From the NCBI GenBank assembly GCA_003342895.1, contig PTFA01000035.1, forward strand, positions 2,376,837 through 2,440,836: a DNA stretch of 64,000 bases. Direction: 5' to 3'. Positions 27,096 through 39,603 of this stretch are shown here, piece by piece; position 1 is the first letter of the stretch, and each line of letters starts with the position of its first letter. The notes under the pieces are model-generated. The model was not told where the DNA came from. It ran no database searches and saw only the letters and a list, made by a program, of their open reading frames with translations. The stretch is from Casuarius casuarius. Taxonomy: Eukaryota; Chordata; Aves; Casuariiformes; Casuariidae. A program made the translations under genes and the position numbers.

Positions 27096-28504
27096 GTAAG
27101 TTTTGTAGTCAGAGGTTACAGTATATTTTAATTGTGACCATAGGCTGGAAACATCTGCAGATAATCTCATTTTTTGAACTTTTATATTATTTATTCAGTA
27201 TGTTGAACATGAAATAGTATTTATTGTAAGTATTTACAGTAACTGCTGTAATAGCTGCTGTATCAGGATTCTCTTTAGAACAGGCTTCCCAAACTGAGAT
27301 TATTGGATTCCATCTTGGTGACCCATGGGGAACAAGGGCTATCTACATTTTGTTATTTCCATTTACTAATTTGCTTTGTAAGATAGTTAAAAATACCTTA
27401 AGTAGTTTCCTAATATGTGTTTTGCATGCAAACATCTGCTTAGTTGCCAGATGGATTTGTGTGATTGTGGGTGGCGAGACGGGCAGTGCACTGTGAAAGT
27501 GTATGGAAGAATGTGTGTAACAGCATCGCTTATGTTAAAGCTACAAAAGAAGAACTGTAGAGCAATACTGATGAGCAAACAGAAAGTATTCAGAAGTTTT
27601 TGAGAATCTAGATGGTGTGCTAGTGCAAAAAAATGCATTCCCAAATTAAGTGGTGAAATCCAGACAGATGTTTATGGGGCTTTTTAAAACCTTATTTAAT
27701 CCATTTGGTTTCTTCATCACTTTGAGAGGGAAATGGGTTTAATTCTGCCAGGCCCCTTGTAGCCATAAAAGACTCTGACCTTGGAGCCATATATGTTTGG
27801 CTCTTATGCAGAACAGTGGGACCACGGGTCCACATACCAACTTGACTGTGGATCTCTGCGTGTAAGGTGATAAAAGGAGAGGTTTTGTAAGAATTTGTGA
27901 TTAGACAGATCCTCTTACTTTCTTCTGGGAGTTAGGGTGCATTGACCACAGTCCCCAGGGTGAGGTATACCTTGCTAAGCCAGAACCGTGTGGAATTGTG
28001 GAAAAGAATTTTAGTCAGCATTTGACATGTATAGGTTATAGCAGTGGTCACACGTGAACAGTAAGCTCAGTAAAATGCAGTTCTTTCAGAGAACTGCCAT
28101 CTGTTTTATTCCTTGTTATAGTGAATCCCTGTGTGTAGTGAAATTATTCCCTTAAAAGTAATTTATAAGAGTGTTTTTCTGTATTTTAGATGAGGGGAAA
28201 ACAAGAGGCAATGATAGTATTTTCTCCATAGAGATTTATCACACCAATGATGAAAGTCAAATAGCGCATAAGTGGGCAAACTGTATACAGTCAGATCAAG
28301 TCTGTGCAGTATTTATTTTACTGAAGGGCTCCAGGGACAGGAACAAGGAAGCATAAAAACCCTAAGAAAGCCAAGTAGCTGTGTAGGTTACATTTATTCA
28401 GCTGAATTTAATGGCATACATTCTTCACAGATGTCCGTACAAGCCTTCAGATTATCACTTTCATACTTTTTTTTACATTTTGTTGTTTTTGTTCCCATTT
28501 ATAG
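27096..28504 (+). other. DCHS2: DCHS2 intron 3 (1.4 kb)
   Basis: The intron runs from GTAAGT to TTATAG. It contains no recognisable repeat. A short open frame beginning after a TATTTTAG at about 28189 could mimic an exon but has no cadherin features, so I treat it as intronic. Confidence 0.85.
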
Positions 28505-29524
28505 ATTCTTTAGAAGTGATTTCTTATAGAATTTCCTCTGGTGATCCATATGGAAGATTCTCTATTGACCCTCAGTTTGGTATCATCCGCACCAAAAAAC
28601 AGCTCGACCATGAAACTCAGTCTGTTGTGGTGCTCACTGTTCAGTCACAACTGGGTAACTTCCCTGTCTACAGTAGCACCCAGGTCAACATATCTGTGAT
28701 AGATGTCAATGACAACCCTCCAGTATTTCTTACCAGATCTGGTAAAGTAATTATTTCACATACCCTGCCTCCTGGCACAGCTGTCTACATTGCTCATGCA
28801 GAAGATAAAGACAGTGGCCTAAATGGGGCAATCAAATATAGTATTGAAAGCAATCAATCAAGTGCATTTAGCATTGATCCAAGCCTTGGAGTGGTGAACC
28901 TCACCAGAATGGTGTTTGCAGACAAGCAGCAGGAATATACTTTATACATAGCAGCTGAAGACCATGGAAGTCCTCCTCTGAGTTCTTCGTTGAAGTTGTC
29001 AGTGATTATTGAAGAGCAGAAGATGGGCCCCACTTTGGCTTTTGACAACTTGGTGTATCAAGTGGAAATCAGTGAAGCTTCCGCACTAGGTGTCCAAATC
29101 CTTCAAGTTCAAGCCCATTCACTAGATCCACACCATGTCACCTCCAAGCTGACATATTCCCTGGAGTCTAGTACAGATTCTGTTGCTTTTGGAATCAGCT
29201 CTGATACTGGCTGGGTTTATCTGCGGAAACACTTGAACTATGAATGTGCACAGATGCTACGTTTTAGAGTCCTAGTCAGCACCTTAGAGGACAAAAGTTC
29301 CAGGCAAAATGCAAGTGCTTCAGTAATAGTTAATGTCCTGGATGAAAATGACAATTCCCCCATGTTTATACGTGAGGGCTACTTCTTCGAAATGGAGGAA
29401 AATCCAGTTCCCAGGGGTGTGGTTGGCACAGTCACAGCTGTTGACAAAGACTCGGGAAGAAATGGACAACTTTCCTATTTCCTCTTGTCTGATGGAAAAT
29501 ATTTCAAGATGAATTCCAACACAG
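28505..29524 (+). CDS. DCHS2: DCHS2 exon, window exon 4 (R3 to R6)
   Basis: This is the largest exon in the window, 1,020 nt (340 codons), phase 1 in (TTATAG) and phase 1 out (ACA G|GTAGCA). It finishes R3 (LDHETQ, then DVNDNPPVF), contains all of R4 and R5 and most of R6. R4 has AEDKDSG but lacks LDRE (it reads NLTRMVFADKQQ) and ends in a non-canonical linker, IIEEQKMGPTLAF. R5 lacks DxD (VQAHSLDPHH) but ends normally with DENDNSPMF. R6 starts MEENPVPRG and has AVDKDSG; the exon stops in its NSNTG turn, splitting the glycine codon. The methionine at 28411, upstream in the same frame, lies in intron and is not a start. Confidence 0.95.
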
Positions 29525-30950
29525 GTAGCATTTTATGATTTGTAATCTGCCTAATATTGCTTTTGGAAACCAGTTTTCCTCTAAGGGAATGGAAGTAATG
29601 TGTAAAGTTCAGGAGCTGCTGTGAATCTCTTGGGTTGGTATATGAGTATTGTAACTCAAAGCTTCATAACTTTTGGGATGAAATAAATCTAATGCATGTT
29701 CATGAAGAATGAACTAACCCTTAGGATTTGATTTTTCATGACTTTATTCAGATCACTTGCTCATAAGTTTCAGTATTTGGATGTTCCAAATGAAAAGAAA
29801 GAGTTTTAAATAATAGTTTCAATAGAGCATAGGAAGAACTTCTAATTGCCTGTGATCAAGTAAAGTTGAAAAGTACAGATGAGCCTTAAACAACTATAAA
29901 GATAACTATAAAATTTGAAAGTTAGTGTTTTAAAACACATTTGTGAAAATTTCTAGAAGTTGCATTGAAACTAAGCTCATGCTGTTCATGGCATCACAAA
30001 AGGAAATTAACTGAGACAAATTCTTCACTGTACAAAGTATACTCCACAGTGCATCCCAAATGCCTTGAGTAATAGATGCTTTATCCACACAGTATAACAA
30101 TGGAGAATACAACATGGGAGGTCAAGTGGAAGGATATCCTATAAGGAACACAGGCATTGTAAATAATCCAGTTTAGCAAAAGAATGTCTAAGCAGCACAG
30201 ATTTGCCGCTTAAAACTCCACTTCCCAGATGTCCTGTCCTCACTGGGGGTGAGGAAGCTTTTCTAGAATTTTTCTGTGAATCTCAAAATAAAACTGTCAT
30301 TTCAAAGCAGGTTCTTGCTGAGTACCGTTATAAAAGTTTAAAGGCAAATAGAATATAAGGAATTAACCAAGAAGATCTTAAAATAGCACAAGGTCATCTA
30401 TGTGAAGGACTGGTCAGCTGCAAATCTTCAGGTATATTGAGTACAGCTGAGCAGATGGAGAGAAGATTGGGTCAGATTTATTCACTGGGTTTACCAAAAT
30501 GTGTAGTAGACATAAGGTTTCCTGATTATCATACAGACGTTGTGCTGAGAATTTCCTAACCCAAGGGCATAATAAAAACCATGTGTGAGCAATTAAAAGT
30601 CTGTGCTCATATATTATCTATCCCGAAGTATGGTGAAGAAAAGGCCAGATGGATTTCTTTGGAAGGTCAGCATGTTGGTTTATACTGTTTTATACCTTTG
30701 CTCTGGGGCATCCGGAGTGCAGTAAAGAATGTAATATAATACTAATGTACAAATGCAAACTTTTATTCACAAAACATTTCTGTGGAATGGAGTTTGGTAA
30801 ACTGGGATTTTAGTGTAAGAAGTAGGGTATATCAAAAGACATGTATTATTATTTCACATTAAATTAACTGTATAATTGCATACAGTAAGATTAATGCAAG
30901 CGTATAGCAATATCTCATTCATTTTCTCCTTCTTTTTCTTTGTCCATCAG
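29525..30950 (+). other. DCHS2: DCHS2 intron 4 (1.4 kb)
   Basis: The intron runs from GTAGCA to a long pyrimidine tract and CCATCAG. It is AT-rich unique sequence; I see no gene, repeat or regulatory element that I can support. Confidence 0.85.
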
Positions 30951-31138
30951 GTGAAATTATAAACTGGGTTGCATTAGACCGTGAAAAACAAACTCACCAC
31001 CAGTTGACTATACTAGTGACTGATCATGGGTCACCGCAACTTAATGCCACAACAACTGTGTATATCTCAGTCACTGACATCAATGATAATAAGCCTATCT
31101 TCCCGCAGATTCCATTTGGAAAAGAACTAAATGTCAAG
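30951..31138 (+). CDS. DCHS2: DCHS2 exon, window exon 5 (R6 end, R7 start)
   Basis: This exon of 188 nt enters in phase 1 (CATCAG|GT GAA) and leaves in phase 0 (AAG|GTTTGT). It encodes GEIINWVALDREKQ (with the LDRE motif), TILVTDHGSPQLNAT and the canonical linker DINDNKPIF, then the first strand of R7 (KELNVK). Asn-Ala-Thr in this exon is a potential N-glycosylation sequon. The donor GTTTGT is weaker than those of neighbouring exons. Confidence 0.93.
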
Positions 31139-31934
31139 GTTTGTGCTAGCTGTTTCAGTAACTTTCTGGTTTGGTCTATCTGTGCTGTCTTTCAAGACTT
31201 GTTCTGAGCACCACCTTGTGGCAAAAGCTCAAACTGTAAATCGGATTTCCATCTCCATATCACAGTTGTGTTTAGTGGAATGCATGTAATCTGACTGTTA
31301 CTTGAATGTTATTAAAGGAAGCATAGGATAACAATAAGAAATACCTTTTAGTCCATGTGACCACCACATTGCCCAGAATATGTGACCTACCTGAACAGTT
31401 ATTAAGATTCAATTATAAGCCTAAGGGTTTTTAATTGATGTGAAATAAATTATTTATTAAGGGATATTACTTCTAAAGTATTTGAATTGCTGTTTTACTA
31501 TAGAACTGACAAAATAGTAAAACAGTAACAATATAACACAAAAATAAAAAAGTAAGACTTTAAATTTAGATTCAAATATATTTGAGACTTTCATAATATG
31601 TAAAATTATTAGACTTCTCATTGACTATTAGTTTTAAAGAATATACATATAATTCTGTTTTATGTATATAGTAGACTCTCTTAATTTCTGGCCTCTGAAT
31701 CTGCTGTACTAATGATTTTTGAATTAGCAATATGTGCAGAACATAATGGGGTATTGCTAGAAATGTATTAATTTGATCATTTTCTGAAATACTTTGTTTG
31801 TACTTACTGTGAACATTACTGAAATGGAAAACATAGCTACTAATAAAGTGTTGCTTTATGGGAAATGAATTTGTTTTAAAGCTCACTGATATTCTTTTAT
31901 ATTTGCAAATTATATATAAACTGCTTGATGACAG
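31139..31934 (+). other. DCHS2: DCHS2 intron 5 (0.8 kb)
   Basis: This short AT-rich intron runs from GTTTGT to GATGACAG. The acceptor has a poor pyrimidine tract. I see no repeat or gene in it; the 104-codon open frame on the opposite strand (31572-31886) is Lys/Ser/Tyr-rich AT-biased sequence without protein features. Confidence 0.85.
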
Positions 31935-32034
31935 GTTTTGGAAGGGCAGCCATCAGGGACACTCATCGCCACTATCTTTGCAAAAGACTTTGATTCTGGG
32001 AACAATGGTGTAGTATTGTATTCAGTAGAATCAG
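31935..32034 (+). CDS. DCHS2: DCHS2 exon, window exon 6 (R7 middle)
   Basis: This is the smallest exon in the window, 100 nt, phase 0 in and phase 1 out (TCA G|GTAAGA). It encodes VLEGQPSGTLIATIF, then AKDFDSGNNG (the DxD motif of R7) and VLYSVES. It is too short to stand out as an open frame, but its phases fit exons 5 and 7 exactly. The acceptor GATGACAG has a weak pyrimidine tract. The intron after it sits at the same place in the EC fold as the one after exon 11 (just after the YSV/YEI strand). Confidence 0.88.
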
Positions 32035-35000
32035 GTAAGAATTTAAAATATTATTCATAAGAAAAAAAACACATTGAAATAATTAGTTTTAGAGGTGCCA
32101 AGAAGACATATAGGATTTTATTTCTATTTTGTGTCAGTTAGAATAAAGGTGCCTGTGTAAGTAGGAAGCAAGACTAATATATGTCTTATTAAATGTTTGA
32201 GGAGATATGAGCAGCTATCTTCCTCCCTTCACCCTCTGCCCCACCGTCCCAAGGATTCAGTTGCTTGTAGGGCCAGCCAGAGAATGTCCAAACAGCACTC
32301 ACACAAGATTAGGACCGTGGTCTTGTATAGTACAGTTTAGTGTTTCAGTCAGTTGTTTAACATCTTAAAGGAAAGATGATCTCCCTGTTCCCATGACCAA
32401 TTGAAAATTTTCCTGCTAAAAGAACAGTTCATGACAGTCTGAGACAGGGATCAGAAGGATCAACAGATAATCTGGGCAGACAATGAGACTTGCAGTTTTT
32501 AGGTCATGTTTCACCCTTTGTTTAGCATTGTGTTAGCTTGACATGGTGCAGCAGCTTAAAAACACTTCTCTTTTTTAGTTTCCCCCATAATTTCTGTATC
32601 TAGTAGTTCACATCTGGGGTACGCTTTAGGACCCAGTTTTGTTTCCAGTGAAATCAATAACAAAACAGTTCTTAATTAGAATATGAATGAGACTGGGACA
32701 TTAATGCTGATAAGAGACATAGATGTGATCTTTGCTTTTGTCACATACCACTTGCTACACTTTTACACAAGAGAACTCCATCTCTAAACAATGAGGAAAA
32801 GATTCCTTCTGCTTTATATCACTACTTATTGAAAATAGCTAGAGATGTCAAGAACAAAACTATTTCTAAAAATCTGTCAGCAAGTTGTTTACACGTGGAT
32901 GCCGTAACAGTTTTTATGCCTGCTCCATGCTACAGGATTTATGTAATCCATATTTTTCAAGACTGATATTTTTAGTATGTGGTAATTTGCACATTAAATG
33001 TACTGTTTAACTGAAGTCATGCAGAGCAAAACCACATTTCAGTTATTTCCATCTGCTTAATACATTTTCTCAGGTGTTCTTTTCTGTGTAGGTAGAGCTC
33101 AAATGTGTGCTCATTAGGTTTGAACTCATTATGATTATTTGTCACTTCAGAGTAAAGAACAAAACTAAATGCCGCAAAGGTACATTTATGGCATTAGCCC
33201 TCACTCTAAAGAGACAGGAAAGCTGTAATCTTTCCTTTGCAAGGCTGAAATTACTGAAAGATTTCTATGGATTATGTTATACTGTATGTATCCTTTTGTC
33301 TTCCATGGGGTAATGGGAGGACTTTAAGACCCAAATTCAGAGGGCCAGAGAACTGATTCTTCTTTCTTCCACCAAGAGATCCTTAAAAAATTAAGACATT
33401 TAATAACTCTATTGAAAATTTTGCAGTTGAAAAATATGTAGGTAATAAAAGTGTGTAGGGTTGTGTTATTGCCATACCTTTATTGCCTTTGTTTGGATAC
33501 AAGTGACCACCTCTTTCAGAGGGAGTTGGAGAGAATTGTAGACTCCTGCATTGTGAATGATAAGCTTTTGCAAGAAATTATCCCCCCTAAGAAGAAAGGA
33601 ACTATAGAACAGATAGTACCCAACCCTTTGTTTGAAGGGTGATAGCTAGGCAATATAGGAAGGGTCCTTCATGTTTTTTTTGTCTCTCTGCATATCTAAC
33701 TATATGCCCTTCCTTCAACCAGCAATTGGATTTCCTTAGTGGCTTCACAGAGGGGAGTAAGTAAGAGTTCAAATTATTAAAATGACTAGTGACTCAAAAT
33801 ATGACTGATCTTTCAAATACTGTCTCTAGAAAGGACAAAAGGATAAAAGCAAAAACAGCAGCAAAAGCTCTAAAAGAATGCTCCCAAACTCTGAACTAGA
33901 TATTTTCCTGATAAACAAATCCAGAAACAGCTCAGCTTCTCTGATACTGACTTTTGTTGTTGTTGTTAGTTGGCTCACGGCCTTTAACATCTGGTCTTCT
34001 GTTTCATGGTGAAGTTCTTGCCTGGTTTATATTTAAAATAATATTTTCCATTCTTGGGACATTGTTCAGTACTAAAATTTAAAGAAGAAATATGATCTGA
34101 TTTACAGCCATATTTGTTAAACACAGACATCAGGTTAATTGGAGGAGTGCATGCAGACCAGTGCTCTTTTCAACAGTTAAGAGACTGCTGCAAGATCAAA
34201 AGTGATGAGTATCAGCGTCAGCTGTTCAGCTTGTAAACTCCACAGGGACCTCCGTCACTGGGTAATTCTCAATATTCTTGAGACCTTAATGAGACTCCCA
34301 GATTAAAATAATAGGTTATTATTCAGGAGGGCAAATGATAAATGCCCACGAATTATATAAGGGAAAAATCTGTTAAAGAACCAGGAGGTTTGCAAAAATT
34401 ATAAATTTTAGCCTTCAAAGTAGAAGTGTTTTCTTCTAAATTCTCCTCCCTCTCCCAAGAAAATCAAAACAAATCATCCTTTAAACATTCTCATGCATGG
34501 AGATTCATGATCATATGGTCATACCTCTGCTTTTGTATCATCGCTGAAAGAATAACTGAAATCAGGAGGAAGTGAATCCCTCCCTGTATGTGTTATCCCT
34601 TAATAATGCTGGCAATTGCTAAGTGATTTGCTTGGCCTTCTTTACAATTGTCAATAGATTATCCTGTAACATTTATAGCAAAATTTAATCTGTATTTATA
34701 GTGCATCATAAACTATTGCTTTGTGTGTTAAGATTAGCACTGGCAAAGTACAGGCTTTTACAGTTACATTTGAAATGGTTCTGTGGATATATTAGAACTT
34801 GATAACCAGAATGCTGTGAGAAGAATAGTTTACACTGCTAAGACACGTGAATTGGCCAGGGTTGCGTGCTTGTCTGTAGACAAGTAAAAAGCCTGTACTT
34901 GTTCTCTAGGGTGATCTGCAAGCATAATTCAACAAAGATTCCTAGATTTGAAGAGGGCTACATTTCTATAGCTGCCCTGTGGTCTTCAAGCCCTTTGAGA

Positions 35001-38000
35001 ACCATGGCACTGTCATCTTATTTCTAACTAAAAGAAACACTTCTTTTCTCAGCATCATCAATTATATTTCATCTGAAAGGAGAATGAGATGACTAAGGCC
35101 CTAAGAATCTTGAAATGTAGATAAGATATAGTTCTTCAGGAAATTAGATAAAAATATTTAACTAATAATTAATAACTGCCTGCTGAGGCCACTGATATTT
35201 GGGAAAAAGCTAGTATTACTCTGTGTCTAGGTTTTTAGCTTTTTGACTGAATTATGGATCCCCAGAAGGCTTGAATGGTTCTGCTGAGGTTCATGGCCGC
35301 ATTGTGTGGTGTTTCTTAGGCCATCTTTTCATCTGAAATTGCAGTTTGTGTCATTGTGTTTGAGGGCACAGAGCTGAGAAAGTGCTTGTGTTTTGGAGAA
35401 CAACAGGTAAATGAAAAGCTGGTGCATAGACTGAACAATGAAGAGGTAGAAAACTGAGTGAAACAGTGTATCTGTTTATTGGCAGGTTAGGGTAGTGATG
35501 TAAGCATAAGAAGAGATTGGGTCCATTGGAGTCTAGTCATCGAGAGATTTACTTTTTGTCCATTCCATACTTCATTTGCTCTTTTCAATTTCTTTCTTCT
35601 CCGTTTCTCTTATTTTCTTCATATTCCCTTCATACATAAAGCATGGGATCTTGAAGGTGTATGATATAAGCAGCAGTTGCCTAACTCAGGTGACTTACAG
35701 AGATGAAAGCTGAGCAAATGTTTCTGGAAGCGCAGGGAGCACGCGTTTTCAGAGCAGCAACTAACATACTCTTTAAGTGTAAAAAATACAACCACCTTTT
35801 CCCTTATTCCTCCCTTTGAACTTCCAAAAGAACAGTGGGGAAGATTTGGAGTGTGTTTAGAAAGTGCACAAGTTACCACTCACATGTGCTTGTCGCCGCA
35901 ATCTTGGGCAAAAGTATTTAAAAGTGATCTGTCTGTTCTCTTAGTAGACATCATCTATTAAATCCATAGAAAAAAATCAGATCTCTTTGACAGACTTTTG
36001 ATATTCAGAATTGAAGAAACTGGTTTAGCTATGAAATCTAGAATGAAAGTATTCTATTTTAATGATTTATACAAGTATCACTTTCCAAATTGATTAGACA
36101 TTTTTGTTACTTTTTTCTCCAGCAAAATATGTGCAAAATTGTTTCATGCAATATTTGGATTTTGGTGGAATTGCGGTCTGTAATGAATAACACCATTTCT
36201 TTTCTGATCAGCTCTCTTTATTTTATTCAGAAAAGTAGACTCTGACCATTCCTTTCTTTTATCAAATAAGCTTCAAGGCTTCAAAAGCTCTGTTGTCTGA
36301 CACCTAATTCAATTGACCATAACTACCTACTTTCTGTAATTTGAAATAAAAAATATTGATCTTTATGCTAAGACCTACTAACTGTCCTCAGTCACTACTG
36401 AAGCAAGGGTGATTCCTTATAGCCTCTGGCTCAGATTGCAGTTATGTACTTGCAGTGTTTTTGTTTTCTAATTTTTTCGTTCAGTTTGGTAACTATAACT
36501 CCATTTTGGTAGAAAAATAAAGGGAATAGTTTTCATGCACATTTATTCACTGTTAGTTTCTTTTTTGTGTTAGTTCTCAGTATCTGCTATTTTAAATTTC
36601 AGTTTTAGTAGAATGTTAAAAATACATGCATATAATTCACACTGTGTGTTCATATCTCCTTTGCTGTTTTGTTGAGCTGGGATTTTATGTTGTGAAATGT
36701 TATGCAGAACAAAATAGGATATCTGTGAATGTAGTGACACATGCTGTTGAGCCCCAGAACAGAAAAGTAACCAAAAGCTATTTATGAAAACAGCAATAAA
36801 GCAGCATTAGTATTTTTATGCTCTCATGAAAAAATGCAGAATGCAGGACTGTCTTATTCAATACTTTTGTCTCTATATATTGTTTCCTTTTGTTGGCAAT
36901 TTCCTCATTATATTCCAGACTGCAAGAGTCAACCCAGAAGGGACCTAGGGCACATGAAAAACCTGTAGTCACTCAAAAATAACCAAGAACAATACTGGAT
37001 AAAACTCCTATGTGTTGATGGTGAAAGCACTGTTTTCTGACTAGCCTTATCAGTTTTTGTTCAAGTTCTTCAGATGCAAATATTTTACAGTCCCAAGTAA
37101 GGTAATTGGATACACAAATGAACACTTATACGTGCAGCTAACTAATTTGCATGTGCAGATTTGGAGAACATAAACAGCTTCATGCTTACTTAGGTGCCTG
37201 TGGAAATACAGCTCTTTATGGGTGTTTTGTGTACTACATCTGCGTTGAATTTATTTTTACCACAGTTGCTTATTAGAATAGCAGCTGTTATGCTGCATGA
37301 CTTTATTTGACCCACTAGAACACCTTATTAAAAATTCACGTGGCAAAAAGTTGTTTGCATAGTATTTTAAGAGAGAAGTAGTTATGACAATTTCGATTTT
37401 CTCAGTTTCTAATGGTGTATACCAAGTAACAGATTTTTGCCCATTTTGCTAAAAACTGGAAAGTCACAAATAATATTTACTGTTCTGTAGTAGAATTTTT
37501 CTGTGCAACTCTAGAATAAATGTAATATGATGTGCCTACTAGTAGTAATTTTAATGAGTAGTAATTGTAATTATATTAGCAATGTGACCAGTCCTTAACG
37601 GAAAATGAAGGCGTAATTTCTAATATTCACGTGTTGCTTTGGAACAAATCATCGCAAGCTTTTAGCTCTCCTCCAGTTAATTTCCTGTTCAGAACAAGTG
37701 CAGGGCTCCATCGCTGTGGTTACACTGTCTTAGGGGTAGATCAGTCTCATTGCTGTCTCCTAGTCTGTGAGGGTACTGAGCCAACCTTGTATCTAGAGTA
37801 ATTTACTTGTCCCTTCATACCAGTTCAAACACTAAGACTTAATTCTCTCTCTGGCCCTGCCTGCCAACTTATGTTGGAGATGGAAGTAGGAGTCTTGGGG
37901 TGTCTGCTTCTCTCCTTGCGCACAGACCATTGATGTGAGTAACTTGGTACAAAAGTAAGCAGTTGCTTTGGCACTCTATAGCTTTTCTCTCGGCAGCTTT

Positions 38001-38223
38001 TTATTTCCACACTAAGCAGGTCATAATTATTATGCAGTTGATGAAGGGAGAACAAGAGATACAGATGAGCCTGAGAGATCCAAATGAGTCAGTTTCTTTT
38101 CCTGTTGGTCCTGATCTTTGTTACTCATTAATTACAGTGCATAGCTCCATCTATGGAGGCATTTGGCAAGCTGAAGAGATGCCTTTGGCGTCTGTAATAA
38201 CTGATATCCATTTTTCCCCATAG
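32035..38223 (+). other. DCHS2: DCHS2 intron 6 (6.2 kb)
   Basis: The intron runs from GTAAGA to CCCATAG. It is largely AT-rich unique sequence with a short (TTG) run near 33953-33968. No CR1 copy or other transposon is recognisable, and no open frame in it carries protein features. Confidence 0.85.
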
Positions 38224-38381
38224 AAGAGGGTATAGGGTACTTCCAGATTGATACTATCAGTGGAGAGCTAAGAACAACTCGGTCTCTGTCATATGCTGAG
38301 AGATCAAACTACAGAATGGTGATCACAGCCAGGGACCAAGGAATGCCTTCACTTCAAGGACATGCTGCTGTGTACATCCAG
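38224..38381 (+). CDS. DCHS2: DCHS2 exon, window exon 7 (R7 end)
   Basis: This exon of 158 nt enters in phase 1 (CCATAG) and leaves in phase 0 (CAG|GTACTT). It encodes YFQIDTISGELRTTRSLSYA, then RMVITARDQGMPSLQGHAAV. It is recognisable as an EC repeat by FQID, SGE, ARDQG and the final YIQ strand. LDRE is replaced by LSYAER, and the strand runs into exon 8 without a DxNDN motif, making the R7/R8 linker non-canonical. The open frame around this exon extends upstream into intron with the wrong phase. Confidence 0.92.
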
Positions 38382-39603
38382 GTACTTGTTTATTTTGTAC
38401 AGATAGAAAAATGATGATAGATCCTTAGTTTCTTTAAAACACAAGCTGAAAATAAGCTTCAGAAAGGAAATGTTTAAAATTATAAGCACATCATCTCATC
38501 ACAATTTTCTTTAATCTAGCCACTTTTCTGTTGAGTGAGGAAATCAGAGGGCAAACTCAGTTTTGATTTGTTTTGAATCCACCACAAAATTATGGGTCAT
38601 CTTGCAAATACACAATATTTGTACTTCAGTAGGAGGTGGTTATGAACCCTGGAAGAGAGGGAAAATATTAAGGTAGGCAGAAAGAAAAGCCCATATGAGG
38701 AGGGGCTGAAAATGGGAGAGAGAAACTAAAAAAAAGGCTCTTAGCATAGATATTGTTTCTCCACTACACTGCTCCCTTTTCTGAATTCTCTCTCTGTAAA
38801 CTAGTATAACGATAGCTCATTCCTTTGTGCTGGTTTATATAGGCTTGCTATGCATGCAAGTGTGGAATCTAGTGTGTGCTCTTTCTGCAGCCAGCCATCT
38901 GCTGTTCATCAAACTACAGTGGATCTGTTCTGTCAAGGCCTTCTGTATACTCCTTTATCGCAGGCTGAGTATCACCGAAACTGCTATTTTCATGTCACCC
39001 AATTTTAGGTAGTTTGGAAAGATGCTTAAATCAACACAACGCAAATGCACTTCACACTGATAAAGATTCTTTCAAATTAAAACATTAATTTAGAATGTTA
39101 CAGCAATCTATAATAAATGAAATCCTATAATGATTTAAACAACCCTCAATAAAATCAATTATCTATTTGTATTGGGCAAACTGAATAACGTACCATAATT
39201 TCTGTGTCAAATCTCTCTCGGTGAGCACTGTGATACTGTCGTATGCAGAAAAAGAGTTGAAGTGCTTCAGGGTGGGAGAGAGATAGCACTGTTTGAGACT
39301 TCTGTCTGTGGATGCCTGAGATTCAGAGAGTGGGAGACAACCTCATTACTTTTTTTTTTTTATGTGGGAATGAGAGAATTATGGGATTACTTGCTTGCTA
39401 AGGACTTCCTGAACTCTTACAGAGCATGTTGAGTTTGTTTACAGAGCATGTTGAGTTTGTTTACTGGCTTTGAGGCATACTTAGGATAGTTATATAGTAA
39501 CAAATAAATAAATGATTGAACCCTCAATTAAGGAAAATTATTTGCATTACAGTATTCCTAGTAACAATGGGAAATTATTGCAGTCTTTGTGCTTTTGTTT
39601 CAG
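38382..39603 (+). other. DCHS2: DCHS2 intron 7 (1.2 kb)
   Basis: The intron runs from GTACTT to GTTTCAG. It holds a T11 run (about 39351-39361) and a 22-bp tandem duplication (39419-39462). Nothing else is recognised. Confidence 0.85.
39419..39462 (+). repeat. 22-bp perfect tandem duplication
   Basis: Two adjacent identical copies of a 22-bp unit beginning ACAGAGCATGTTGAG lie in intron 7, about 140 bp before exon 8. The lack of differences suggests a recent duplication, or a variable-number site. Confidence 0.9.

Noticed and set aside
28171..28356. Possible extra exon in intron 3 after a TATTTTAG
   Set aside because: The translation has no cadherin features, and exon 3 joins exon 4 directly in phase with a continuous EC strand.
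28411..28504. Methionine upstream of exon 4 as a start codon
   Set aside because: It is intronic pyrimidine tract before the acceptor at 28504; the exon is internal with matching phase from exon 3.
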